Positions 7,929-15,278 of a stretch of DNA of 33,984 nt are shown here, piece by piece. The stretch is from a virus. Under the pieces are notes generated by a model, which worked only from the letters and a program-made list of their open reading frames with translations, made no database searches and had not been told where the DNA came from. How positions within the stretch are numbered: the stretch's first letter is position 1; each line of letters opens with the position of its first letter. Where the stretch lies: IMG/VR virus record IMGVR_UViG_3300041409_000318, positions 1 through 33,984 of that record; one strand, written 5' to 3'. The translations under genes were made by a program, and so were the position numbers.

Positions 7929-10043
7929 ATGCTTAAGCGCTTCGTATCGTTGCAAACCGAGGACCTCGGTCGCGCGGAAAAAAACGCGGCCGGCGATCTG
8001 ATCGTGCCCATGGCGTTCTCGTCGGAGCTACCGGCGCAGCGCTGGTGGGGCATCGAGATCCTCGACCACGCCGACACCAGCATCCGCCTGGAGCGCCTGA
8101 AGGATGGCGCGCCGCTGCTGTTCAACCATACGCGCGGCGACATTCGCGGCACCCATGAGGCGTCTTCTATTCGCCTCGACAAGGACCGCGTGCTGCGCGG
8201 CAAGGTGCGCATTACCGCGTCCACCCAGGTGGGCCGCGACACGATCGGCCTGGTGGAAACCAAGATCCTGACCAAGGCCTCGATCGGTTATCGCGTCCAC
8301 AAGGTGATCGAGCAAACCACCAAAAAAAGCGACACCGGCGAGCTTGTCGAAGTCTCGCGCGAGATCGCCGGCGACACCTTCGAGCGCCTGATCGAAGACT
8401 TCGAGAGCCGCGGGGCCCGCGTGTCCGACCGGGGGGAATTCCGCCGCTCGCTGGATGCCAAGGTCGGCCCGTTTACCCGGAACGACGACGAAGAGCCGGT
8501 GTATCGGGTCGTCGACTGGGAGCCGATTGAAAATTCGCTCGTTGATATTCCGTTGGATAACACCGTCGGAGTCGGGCGCAGTGCAGAAGTAGAAGTACCG
8601 GCGCGGATTTCCCGCACCGTTGTTAATCCGGCGGTCACCGCCAATTTGATAAAGGAAACCAGTATGAGCAAAGATGCAGCGCTGGCGGCCGAAGCGGAAG
8701 CCGCCGAGAAACAACGTGCAGAACGCGCCGCCCAGGAACGTGCCGAACGCGAAGCGCAGGAAAAACTGCAACGCATGTCGGCCACCGAGCTGGAGGCGGG
8801 GCGTGTGCGCGCCATTTCCAACCTGGCCAAGGCGAACAGCATTCCGGACAACATCCGCGACACCTGGGTGCGTCAGGGTTACGGCCTCGAGGAAGTCAGC
8901 AACGACATCCTCAAGGTGCTCGAGGAGCGCGGCAAGTTCAACCCGCAGCCGGCGAGCCGACTGGGCTTGACCGGGCAGGAGGTGCAGCGCTTCAGCCTCG
9001 GGCGCGCGATTCTCGCCGCCGCCAGCAAGGACAACGACTGGTCCAAGGCCGGCTTCGAGCTGGAGTGCTCGAAATCGGTGGCGCAGAAGATGGGCAAGAT
9101 TGCCGAGCCGCACAAGTTCTACATCCCGTTCGAGGTGATGGAGCGCCAGTACGATCCGTTCGAGCTGATGATGGGCCGCATGCGCATGGGCAACGGCCAG
9201 CGCGACCTGACGGTCGGCACGGCCGGCGCCGGAGGCTTCCTGGTGCAGACCGACAACATCGGCTTCATCGAGATGCTGCGCAACCGCTCGGTGGCTTTCA
9301 TGATGGGCGCGCGGCGCCTGTCCGGCCTGCAGGGCAGCGTCACCGTCCCGCGGCAGTCGGCGGCCGCCACCGCAGTGTGGCTGGCCAACGAAGCCTCGCA
9401 GGCGACCGAGAGCCAGCAGACCTTCGTGCAGATGGCGATGGCGCCGAAGAGCGTCGGTGCCTACACCGAGATCAGCCGGCAGCTGCTGCTGCAAAGCTCA
9501 CCCGGGGCGGAAGGCATCGTCACCGATGACCTGGCACAGGTGGTGGCGATCGCCGCCGACCTGGCGGTGCTGGAAGGCACGGGCGCAGGTGGCCAGCCGA
9601 CCGGTATCTCCGGCACGGCGGGTATCGGCTCAGTGACCGGCACCGCGCTTGCGGCCGCCGGCATCATCGAGTTCCAGACCGACGTCGCGAGCTCCAACGT
9701 CCAACCGTTGCGCGGTGGCTACATCACCACTCCGGCGGTCGCGGGGTTGCTGATGGTGCGTCCGGAACTGCCGTCCACGGGCACCGAGCGGCTGTGGAAG
9801 GGCAACATCTGGGACGGCTCGATGTTCGACCTGCCGGCCAAGACTTCCAACCAGTTGACCGCCGCCTCCATGATCTTCGGCGACTGGAACGAAGTGGTGG
9901 TGGGCGAGTGGGGTGTGCTCGAAGTCGAGGTCAACCCCTACGCCAACTTCCAGGCCGGCATCATCGGCGTGCGCGCGATCTACTCGATGGACGTCGGCGT
10001 TCGCCGTCCGTTCGCGTTCTCGCGCGCAACCTCGATCACCTGA
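7929..10043 (+). CDS. Prohead protease-major capsid protein fusion
   Basis: One 704-residue polyprotein. Residues 1 to about 200 form an HK97 gp4-like (U35) prohead protease, with candidate catalytic His67 in LLFNHTRGD and Ser118 in LTKASIGYRV. Residues about 246-310 form a charged coiled-coil delta/scaffold-like segment (AEKQRAERAAQERAEREAQ). The remainder is an HK97 gp5-type major capsid protein, with GAGGFLVQTDN, an A-domain around GQPTGISG, and a C-terminal GIIGVRAIYSMDVGVRRPFA. The fused protease would cleave the scaffold and itself after prohead assembly. An internal ATG at 8664, preceded by AAAGGA, falls exactly at the start of the scaffold-like segment and could yield free capsid protein. 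Fusions of this kind are known in other phages; no separate scaffold gene is visible. Confidence 0.92.
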   Translation: MLKRFVSLQTEDLGRAEKNAAGDLIVPMAFSSELPAQRWWGIEILDHADTSIRLERLKDGAPLLFNHTRGDIRGTHEASSIRLDKDRVLRGKVRITASTQVGRDTIGLVETKILTKASIGYRVHKVIEQTTKKSDTGELVEVSREIAGDTFERLIEDFESRGARVSDRGEFRRSLDAKVGPFTRNDDEEPVYRVVDWEPIENSLVDIPLDNTVGVGRSAEVEVPARISRTVVNPAVTANLIKETSMSKDAALAAEAEAAEKQRAERAAQERAEREAQEKLQRMSATELEAGRVRAISNLAKANSIPDNIRDTWVRQGYGLEEVSNDILKVLEERGKFNPQPASRLGLTGQEVQRFSLGRAILAAASKDNDWSKAGFELECSKSVAQKMGKIAEPHKFYIPFEVMERQYDPFELMMGRMRMGNGQRDLTVGTAGAGGFLVQTDNIGFIEMLRNRSVAFMMGARRLSGLQGSVTVPRQSAAATAVWLANEASQATESQQTFVQMAMAPKSVGAYTEISRQLLLQSSPGAEGIVTDDLAQVVAIAADLAVLEGTGAGGQPTGISGTAGIGSVTGTALAAAGIIEFQTDVASSNVQPLRGGYITTPAVAGLLMVRPELPSTGTERLWKGNIWDGSMFDLPAKTSNQLTAASMIFGDWNEVVVGEWGVLEVEVNPYANFQAGIIGVRAIYSMDVGVRRPFAFSRATSIT
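8652..8666 (+). promoter_or_regulatory. Internal ribosome binding site and ATG for capsid alone
   Basis: AAGGA at 8652-8656 lies 7 bases upstream of an in-frame ATG at 8664 inside the protease-capsid gene, at the domain boundary before the coiled-coil segment. Initiation here would give a 459-residue scaffold-plus-capsid protein (8664-10043) lacking the protease, supplying the large capsid excess needed. This is the logic of nested genes such as lambda C/Nu3. The position makes chance less likely, but use of the site is not proven. Confidence 0.6.
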
Positions 10044-10067
10044 CCTGCGCTTCGCGGTCGGTTTTTT
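10042..10067 (+). terminator. Intrinsic terminator after capsid gene
   Basis: GACC-T-GCG and CGC-GGTC pair around a CTT loop, followed by GGTTTTTT. The stem begins inside the capsid stop codon. It would cap most transcripts after the capsid gene unless antiterminated. Confidence 0.65.
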
Positions 10068-10144
10068 AGTCGTTCAACTCAACCATGCCACTGTCGGCGG
10101 CAGGCTCGGCGCTTGTCGCCGGCAGTGCATTTCAAGAGGACGTT

Positions 10145-10336
10145 ATGGCTCCCATGGTAAGTGTCAAGGTAGTGCGCCCCTTCTACTGGAACGGTGCGCC
10201 GCTGGAAAAAGACAAGGTGATCGATCTGCCGAAGGTATTCGCGGCGGAAGTGGTCGCATCGAACAAGGCTGTGTATTACGAAAGAGCCCCCCACGCAGCT
10301 GGCAACAGGGGCGACAAACCCAACGGCCGGGATTGA
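10145..10336 (+). CDS. Small conserved head-region protein, 63 aa
   Basis: The start is the ATG at 10145, preceded by AAGAGGA; an in-frame ATG at 10085 would add 20 residues but has no good ribosome binding site. The short protein has the pattern VSVKVVRPFYWNGAPLEKD, then a DLPKVFAAEVVASNKAVYYE helix-strand, and a polar tail. Small proteins with this K-V-x-V-x-x-P-F...G...A...G/N-K-A pattern often follow phage capsid genes. A head-assembly or capsid-associated role is inferred from that position. It lies between two terminators, as a short transcription segment after the capsid gene. Confidence 0.65.
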   Translation: MAPMVSVKVVRPFYWNGAPLEKDKVIDLPKVFAAEVVASNKAVYYERAPHAAGNRGDKPNGRD

Positions 10337-10426
10337 CAGGCGCGAATCGTGGCTCGCGCACTTGCGGGCCACTGTTGACGCCTGTGCGTCCCGTGGGCCA
10401 ACTCGTTTAAACAGGAGATCGTCGTC

Positions 10427-10804
10427 ATGTTGAACAATGAAGCGCAAGCCGCAACCAGCACCAAGCTGCTCGATCCCGTATCGGCCGCCGCCACCGTCAA
10501 TGCGACATCGGCCTGGGTCGACGTCCGTGACATCGAGGGCGACCTCATGTTCGTCAACCAGGTCGGCGCCCTGACCGGCTCGATCACCTGGACGATCGAA
10601 GACGCCACCGACATCGGCGGCACGGGTGCTGCCGGCATGACACCGAACGAAGGCGCCTATTCCGCAGGTGCGGCCAACCAGATCCAGAAGCGCACGATCA
10701 ATGCCGGGGCATGCCGCGGCTTCGTGCGCTGCGTGGGCACCATCGTCACCGGCCCGGCGCTGGTGGCGGTAAGCGTCCACGGCCGCAAGAAGTGGACGAC
10801 CTGA
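10427..10804 (+). CDS. Capsid-adjacent protein, possible decoration protein
   Basis: 125 residues following CAGGAG at proper distance. The sequence is beta-rich and polar (SAWVDVRDIEGDLMFVNQVG, SITWTIEDATDIGG), with a C-terminal ALVAVSVHGRKKW strand. Small beta proteins directly after a capsid gene are often decoration or cement proteins. No specific family is recognised, so that label is an inference. It is the last gene before a strong terminator and before the differently composed Ntn-hydrolase cassette. A GTTTAAAC palindrome lies at 10405-10412, just upstream of the ribosome binding site. Confidence 0.65.
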   Translation: MLNNEAQAATSTKLLDPVSAAATVNATSAWVDVRDIEGDLMFVNQVGALTGSITWTIEDATDIGGTGAAGMTPNEGAYSAGAANQIQKRTINAGACRGFVRCVGTIVTGPALVAVSVHGRKKWTT

Positions 10805-10837
10805 TCGCGGAAAACGCTTAAGAGCGCCACAAAGGAG

Positions 10838-10864
10838 GGGCCGGCAGCAATGCTGGCCCTTTTT
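10838..10864 (+). terminator. Strong intrinsic terminator
   Basis: GGGCC-G-GCA pairs with TGC-T-GGCCC around a GCAA tetraloop (one G-U pair), followed by TTTTT. It is among the cleanest terminators in the window. It separates the capsid segment from the Ntn-hydrolase cassette. Confidence 0.82.
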
Positions 10865-10963
10865 ATTCCAAGGGCACTACAGGCGCGACTAGGGGGCACC
10901 CGAAAGCCGGTTTCCTGACCGGTTGTCGCGTCTTCATATCAGGGCTTCGACAGGGGGAAGCGT

Positions 10964-11512
10964 ATGACATGCATCGTTGCTTTGCGCCATGAGGGCGTAA
11001 TTTACATGGGTTGCGATTCGGCTGGTGTAGCTGGTTATGGCCGCGCCAACCGCGTTGACCCGAAGATCTATCGTGTAGGCGAAATGCTGATCGGATTCAC
11101 GACGTCGTTTCGCATGGGGCAGCTCCTGGGCTACTCCCTGACATTGCCGAAGCATCACAGCGATGTGCCGGTCGAGAACTATATGGCCACCGCTTTTATC
11201 AACGCAGTTCGGGATTGCCTGAAGACCGGCGGTTTTGCGGAGAAAGAAAAGGATGCGGAGCGTGGCGGTACATTTCTCGTGGCGTATCGCGGGCGGATTT
11301 TTGAAGTAGAGAGCGATTATCAGGTCGGCGAAAGACTCGAGTCGTTCAATGCCGTTGGCTGCGGGGTTGATCTTGCCCTGGGGTCGCTCGCGACCTCGGC
11401 GGCCGACAGCAACATGACGCCGCGCTTGCGTGTGGAGCTTGCTCTTAAAGTTGCTGCTGACTTTTCGGCCGGCGTTTATCCGCCGTTTCGCGTTGAGGAA
11501 TTGCGCGCATGA
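10964..11512 (+). CDS. HslV/proteasome-like Ntn-hydrolase peptidase
   Basis: Predicted threonine peptidase of the proteasome/HslV fold. After removal of Met1, Thr1 would be the nucleophile (MTCIVALRHEG...GCDSAG). Counting from it, Asp17 and Lys33 fall at the HslV catalytic-core positions, and the first 35 residues align with E. coli HslV (recalled sequence) without gaps. Further matches are IGF after a short hydrophobic strand, AVGCG-DLALG for the HslV AIGSG-YA block (Ser replaced by Cys), and a C-terminal VELALKVAADF helix before VEEL. The length of 182 is close to HslV (about 175). A good ribosome binding site (AGGGGGAAG) precedes the ATG. Codons are visibly less GC-rich than the flanking head genes. 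No HslU-type ATPase is present in the window. The substrate is unknown. Confidence 0.85.
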   Translation: MTCIVALRHEGVIYMGCDSAGVAGYGRANRVDPKIYRVGEMLIGFTTSFRMGQLLGYSLTLPKHHSDVPVENYMATAFINAVRDCLKTGGFAEKEKDAERGGTFLVAYRGRIFEVESDYQVGERLESFNAVGCGVDLALGSLATSAADSNMTPRLRVELALKVAADFSAGVYPPFRVEELRA

Positions 11513-11700
11513 AAATCAGCGTAAAGGTCACGCTTCACCGCGGAGAGTTGGTCAGCGAAAAGACTGCCTCGGTCGAAATCGACTCGGAAAGCTATCTGGC
11601 CATAAGCGATGAAGAGATGTTGAAGCGCGACGCTGCACAGATAGAAAACGCCGCTGCCGCACTGTTCGCGGGCATTGCGGTCCAGACAGTGAAGGCCTGA
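11509..11700 (+). CDS. Partner of the Ntn hydrolase, 63 aa
   Basis: Starts inside the stop of the peptidase gene (ATGA overlap), so the two are co-translated. The N-terminal half reads as beta strands (KISVKVTLHRGELVSEKTAS), followed by a helical half rich in Ala and Glu (EEMLKRDAAQIENAAAALF). No family is recognised. It shares the less GC-rich codon use of the peptidase gene. It could be an adaptor, inhibitor or substrate-delivery factor for the peptidase, but only the linkage supports this. Confidence 0.68.
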   Translation: MKISVKVTLHRGELVSEKTASVEIDSESYLAISDEEMLKRDAAQIENAAAALFAGIAVQTVKA

Positions 11701-11705
11701 CTGCC

Positions 11706-12014
11706 ATGTTCACCGAAGACCTGACCGCGTTTTTCCAGACGGCGGATTTTGCTTATGCCGCCACCTGGACGCCGGCGGCCGGGGGCGGGCCGTACACGGT
11801 CAACGTGATTTTCGACAACGCCTATCGCGAGTATGGGCTGGGCGAAGCCGACCAGGCGGGGCGCGCGCCGCAGTGCGAGGCTCCCGACGACCAGCTGGCA
11901 CAGGGCAGCGGCATGAAGCGCGGCGACACCCTCGTCATTAACAGCATCACGTACAAGGTCGGCAACGTCGAGGCGGACGGCACCGGCGTTTCGCTCATCA
12001 CGTTGAAAACCTGA
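11706..12014 (+). CDS. Head-tail joining protein (gpFII-like)
   Basis: 102-residue protein that fits the lambda gpFII/head-tail attachment family. It has an N-terminal FTEDLTAFFQTADFAYAATW segment, a central strand with FDNAYREYGLG, and a C-terminal barrel half with GDTLVINSITYKVGNVEADG and a final LITLKT. Such proteins sit at the bottom of the head connector and create the tail docking surface. It lies 5 bases after the cassette and in front of the tail-terminator region, the expected position. Codon use returns to the GC-rich pattern of the head genes. Confidence 0.75.
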   Translation: MFTEDLTAFFQTADFAYAATWTPAAGGGPYTVNVIFDNAYREYGLGEADQAGRAPQCEAPDDQLAQGSGMKRGDTLVINSITYKVGNVEADGTGVSLITLKT

Positions 12015-12027
12015 ACCTGGAGCCACT

Positions 12028-12993
12028 ATGCCCGTCACTGTCTACAGATCCACCGATGGCAGCGCGCCGGTCCTGACCGGGCTTGCCGGGTCGCTGGTCA
12101 CCGTGCTCGATGCCATCCTGGTCAACGGCTACGGGGCCAAAGCGGCCGCCGGCTGGGCGATCTCGTTCACCGGCACCAACAAGCGCATTTATCGCGCGCC
12201 GTCGGGCGCATTGCGCGCCTTCTACCGGGTGCAGGACGATGCGCCCAATCCGACTTTCGCCGGCGGCCGTGAAGCACGGATCAAGGGCTCGGAAGCGGCC
12301 AGCGCGATCGACACCCAGACCAGCCTGTTTCCGACTGCGGTGCAGCTTGCCAACGGACTGTTCGTGCGCAAGTCGGCGTATCAGGACGCCACGGCGGTGC
12401 CGTGGATCTGTGTGGCCGACGCCCGCACCTGTTATTTTTTCTGCAACACCGCGGATTACACCGGCTATTCCGCATTCATGATGGGCGAGTACTACTCGCT
12501 CAAACCGAGTTCCGATGCCTACAACGGGCTGATCATCGGTCGCGCCATCGAGCAGGTGGCCGCCACGCCGGTGGCCCTGTCCACCGATGAGCGCCTGGAC
12601 GATCTGGGCGCGGTGACGGCGGCCCTGACCGGCCACTATGTGCCGCGCTCCTTCAGCGAGTTCTACCCGTCCGGCGTGGCCGTCGGCAAGCACGGCAATG
12701 CCGCGCACTCCGCGACGACGCTAGTGGGCCTGGCCCAGTACCCGAATCCGGTGGATGCCGGCCTGTACCTGTCCCAGGTGTGGCTGCACGAGCCCGCCGG
12801 CAACGGCATCATCCGCGGCCGGCTGCGCGGCTTCTGGCATTTCCTGCATCCGGCCGCGTCGGGCGTCAATGATCGCGACACCTGGTCCGGTACCGGGCCC
12901 CTGGCCGGCAAGACGTTCATCGCCATCAAGCCCACCGCCGACGCGCTGGGTCTGTACGTGATGGAAACCTCGGACACCTGGGAAACCAACTGA
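12028..12993 (+). CDS. Conserved phage protein, 321 aa, unknown role
   Basis: A widespread but uncharacterised siphophage protein type. It starts MPVTVYRSTDGSAPVLTG, then an LDAILVNGYGAKAAAGW segment, an aromatic middle (YFFCNTADYTGYSAFMMGEY), and a C-terminal IIRGRLRGFWHFLHP block ending in a METSDTWETN tail. The mix of aromatic residues and strands suggests a folded virion component. It sits between the head-tail joining and tail-terminator genes, so it may be part of the neck or tail. Its stop overlaps the next start as TGATG. The GGAG ribosome binding site is good. No enzymatic motif is seen. Confidence 0.75.
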   Translation: MPVTVYRSTDGSAPVLTGLAGSLVTVLDAILVNGYGAKAAAGWAISFTGTNKRIYRAPSGALRAFYRVQDDAPNPTFAGGREARIKGSEAASAIDTQTSLFPTAVQLANGLFVRKSAYQDATAVPWICVADARTCYFFCNTADYTGYSAFMMGEYYSLKPSSDAYNGLIIGRAIEQVAATPVALSTDERLDDLGAVTAALTGHYVPRSFSEFYPSGVAVGKHGNAAHSATTLVGLAQYPNPVDAGLYLSQVWLHEPAGNGIIRGRLRGFWHFLHPAASGVNDRDTWSGTGPLAGKTFIAIKPTADALGLYVMETSDTWETN

Positions 12994-13601
12994 TGGCCGA
13001 CCTGGGTGCGATCGGCGCCGACAACACCGTCGGCACCACCGGCATCAGCGGTGCGCCGTCCGGTGGCGTCAGCGCGATCGGCCTGGCGCTGCGGGTGGTG
13101 CTGTCGCTCGGCACGGCGCTGGGCATCTACGCGCCAATCGGTACCGGCACGCACCAGCGCGAAGTGATCCTCGAAGGCCTGCGCCTGATCCTGAGCCTGG
13201 GCGGCACCGCGATGGATACGCGCGTTTACCGCGGCCGCAAGTTGCCGGTGGAAGACATCGAACTGCCCGCCGCCCTGGTCTATCAGGCCGATGAGCAGAG
13301 CCAGCCCGATGACGTGAACTACCGCAAGGGCCGCGTGCTGCAGGTGGTGGTCGAGCTGCACCAGAAGTCGCAGCCGTCCGACCTGAACGCGCCCGACATC
13401 GAAACCGCGCTCAACGTGCTGGCGCGCGAAGTCGAAGTCCTGGTGGAAGCCGACCCCAGCCTCGCCGGTCGCTGCCTGTGGGCAGAGCATTCCGGCACCG
13501 AAGTCGAAATCGAAAGCGGCGAGACCGACCGCGGCCTGATCCGGCTGAAGTTCGATGTGCACTACCGGACCGTGCGCACGGAACCCGCGACGCAAGCCTA
13601 G
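12993..13601 (+). CDS. Tail terminator (gpU-like) with Gly/Ala-rich N-terminus
   Basis: The region from about residue 50 matches a minor-tail/tail-terminator protein: EVILEGLRLILSLGGT, PAALVYQADEQ, a RVLQVVVELHQKS strand and a final LIRLKFDVHYRTV strand. gpU-type proteins cap the growing tail tube and join it to the head. The first ~50 residues are a low-complexity Gly/Ala/Ile segment (GADNTVGTTGISGAPSGG) not needed for that fold; they may be a linker or an added virion domain. The start overlaps the previous stop by one base, supporting this start despite the odd N-terminus. Confidence 0.72.
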   Translation: MADLGAIGADNTVGTTGISGAPSGGVSAIGLALRVVLSLGTALGIYAPIGTGTHQREVILEGLRLILSLGGTAMDTRVYRGRKLPVEDIELPAALVYQADEQSQPDDVNYRKGRVLQVVVELHQKSQPSDLNAPDIETALNVLAREVEVLVEADPSLAGRCLWAEHSGTEVEIESGETDRGLIRLKFDVHYRTVRTEPATQA

Positions 13602-13610
13602 GAGAACAGC

Positions 13611-13805
13611 ATGAAAAAGACTGAAGACAACCCGGCGGACATCGTCCGCGCCGAGCGCGCCCAGCGCCAGACCTTGACCACCAGCGCCGGGGACGCGGGC
13701 ACGGAGGTACCGGATCGGGATCGCCCGATACCGGAATCCGAGGTGGCCCGCAAGTTGAAGCGCGCGCTCGGCATCCCCGTGCGCTCCGACCCCGTCGACG
13801 TTTAA
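13611..13805 (+). CDS. Small basic/acidic tail-region protein, 64 aa
   Basis: Short gene with a clear AGGAGAACAGC ribosome binding site, between the tail terminator and tail tube genes. The protein is polar and charged (IVRAERAQRQTLTTSAGD), with an ARKLKRALGIP helix near the end and no cysteines. No family is recognised. Third codon positions are GC-rich, which supports expression. The following 45-base gap carries a C-rich run (CCCTAACCCCTAGCCCC) and then a GGAGG ribosome binding site for the tube gene. Confidence 0.6.
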   Translation: MKKTEDNPADIVRAERAQRQTLTTSAGDAGTEVPDRDRPIPESEVARKLKRALGIPVRSDPVDV

Positions 13806-13850
13806 CCCCAGTCCCTAACCCCTAGCCCCTTTGCCCTTCGGAGGTACGTC

Positions 13851-14786
13851 ATGTCCCTGATCAAGAATCGCGCCGTTGTCTGGGCGAAGCAGGAAGTCAC
13901 CTACAACACGGACCCGGTTCCGGTCACCGGCACCAACGACTTGCTGGTCGAAAATCTGGACGGGGTCAAGCCCGCCAGCGCGCGCGCCTACAAGCGCACG
14001 CCGGTGCGGCCGTCCTACGGCAAGTTAAAGCCGATCTACGGCGGCCACCTGGCCGAGGTGTCCTTCGATGTCGAGTGCAAGGGCTCGGGTTCCGCCGGCA
14101 CCGCGCCGGAGTGGGGCGTGCTGCTGAAATCTTGCGCCTGCGGTGAAACGGTGGTGGGGGCGACCTCGGTGACCTACAAGCCGATCTCCACCGCGCTCCC
14201 GTCGCTCACCCTGTACATCTTCCGCGACGGCAAGCGCCAGATCATGACCGGCTGCGTCGGCCAGGTGAAGGGTGCGGTAATGGTGGGCGAGGTGATGAAG
14301 CTCTCCTTCACCTTCGTCGGCCACCATGTGTCCGAGGCCGATGTCGCGCTGCCGACGCCGACCTACGATTCGCCGGTGCCGGTGGTGGCCCTGTCCGCCG
14401 CGGTGACCTTCGATTCCTTCTCCGGCGTGTTTACCAAGATCGAGTGGGATCTCGGCAATGAGATCGCCCGCCCTGGCAGCATCAACGCCGCCGACGGCTA
14501 CGGCCAGCTTCAGATCACTGGGCGCGATGTCAACGGCTCCATCGACATCGAGGACACCCTGGTCGCGTCCTACGACTTCTTGACCAAGTGGAAGGGCAAC
14601 AGCGCGTTCGTGCTCACCACAGGGGTGATCGGCAGCAGCGCCGGCAACCGCTGGCAGCTGTCGTTTCCCGCCGTCACCATCCAGGGCCAGGACCCCGGCG
14701 ACAAGGAGGGGCTCCTCACCCGCGAGATCAAGTTCAGCGCCGCGGAGTCGAGCGGTGATGATGAATGGTCGTTAGCACTGACCTAA
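13851..14786 (+). CDS. Major tail (tube) protein
   Basis: 311-residue subunit that polymerises into the tail tube. It opens SLIKNRAVVWAKQEVTYNTD and has regular beta strands throughout: TLYIFRDGKRQIMTGCVGQV, MKLSFTFVGHHVSE and AVTFDSFSGVFTKIEWDLGN. The C-terminal strand is LLTREIKFSAAESSGDDE, as in large siphophage tail tube proteins with two-domain beta sandwiches. It is followed by the G/GT chaperone genes, the standard lambda order. GGAGG lies at good distance from the ATG. Confidence 0.88.
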   Translation: MSLIKNRAVVWAKQEVTYNTDPVPVTGTNDLLVENLDGVKPASARAYKRTPVRPSYGKLKPIYGGHLAEVSFDVECKGSGSAGTAPEWGVLLKSCACGETVVGATSVTYKPISTALPSLTLYIFRDGKRQIMTGCVGQVKGAVMVGEVMKLSFTFVGHHVSEADVALPTPTYDSPVPVVALSAAVTFDSFSGVFTKIEWDLGNEIARPGSINAADGYGQLQITGRDVNGSIDIEDTLVASYDFLTKWKGNSAFVLTTGVIGSSAGNRWQLSFPAVTIQGQDPGDKEGLLTREIKFSAAESSGDDEWSLALT

Positions 14787-14795
14787 AGAGGGCCC

Positions 14796-15278
14796 ATGGC
14801 AAAAGCTGTCGAAACATTGAAAGCCGAGTACTACACGCTGACCGAAGACCTGGGCCGGGTCGGGGCGCCGCAGTTCCTGCTGCGGCCCCTGTACGGCATC
14901 GAGGAGCTGGACGTGCGCTTTCGCCATGACGGCGAGGGCCGCTACAGCCTCGACTCCAGCTGCGCGACCGCGGTGCTGCTGGCGGGCCTGGAGGGCTGGA
15001 AGGATTTCAACGATTCCAAGGGGCCGGTCGTTTTTGAGATCGACAATCGCAAGGCCAACCTGCGGCGCCTGGCCTTGCGCGACGTGGTGGAACTGGCGAG
15101 CGAAATCTACGCCCGCACCAAATTGTCCCCGGAAGAACGAAAAAACTTATCGTCGCAGTCCACGTCGCAGCCGAAGACCGAAAGCCCTTCGACTGCGGCC
15201 CCCGCTGCCCCTGGGGACGGCACTGCGACGACACCAATCCAGCCGGATACGACGGATATTTCGAGATCCCAGGGGTAA
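14796..15278 (+). CDS. Tail assembly chaperone G
   Basis: 160-residue zero-frame product of the lambda-type G/GT pair. It begins MAKAVETLKAEYYTLTEDLG and contains FLLRPLYGIEELDVRF. A conserved middle covers DSSCATAVLLAGLEGW and ends VVELASEIYARTKLSPEERK. After the slippery site (about residue 115) the zero-frame tail becomes Ser/Thr/Pro/Ala-rich and disordered, as expected for a sequence that mainly serves as overlap. The protein acts with its frameshifted longer form to coat the tape measure protein before tube polymerisation. It is not expected in the mature virion. Confidence 0.85.
   Translation: MAKAVETLKAEYYTLTEDLGRVGAPQFLLRPLYGIEELDVRFRHDGEGRYSLDSSCATAVLLAGLEGWKDFNDSKGPVVFEIDNRKANLRRLALRDVVELASEIYARTKLSPEERKNLSSQSTSQPKTESPSTAAPAAPGDGTATTPIQPDTTDISRSQG
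15140..15146 (+). other. -1 ribosomal frameshift site, A AAA AAC
   Basis: The heptamer A-AAA-AAC lies with AAA (15141-15143) and AAC (15144-15146) as zero-frame codons of gene G, the exact X-XXY-YYZ register for a -1 slip. The -1 frame then stays open for 116 codons to the TGA at 15494-15496 and encodes a T-like segment. This is the textbook position and direction for G/GT frameshifting. Confidence 0.9.

Noticed and set aside
13806-13850. C-rich run CCCTAACCCCTAGCCCC as a REP/STAR-type repeat
   Set aside because: It occurs once here and the gap also contains the ribosome binding site of the tail tube gene; there is no second copy to define a repeat.
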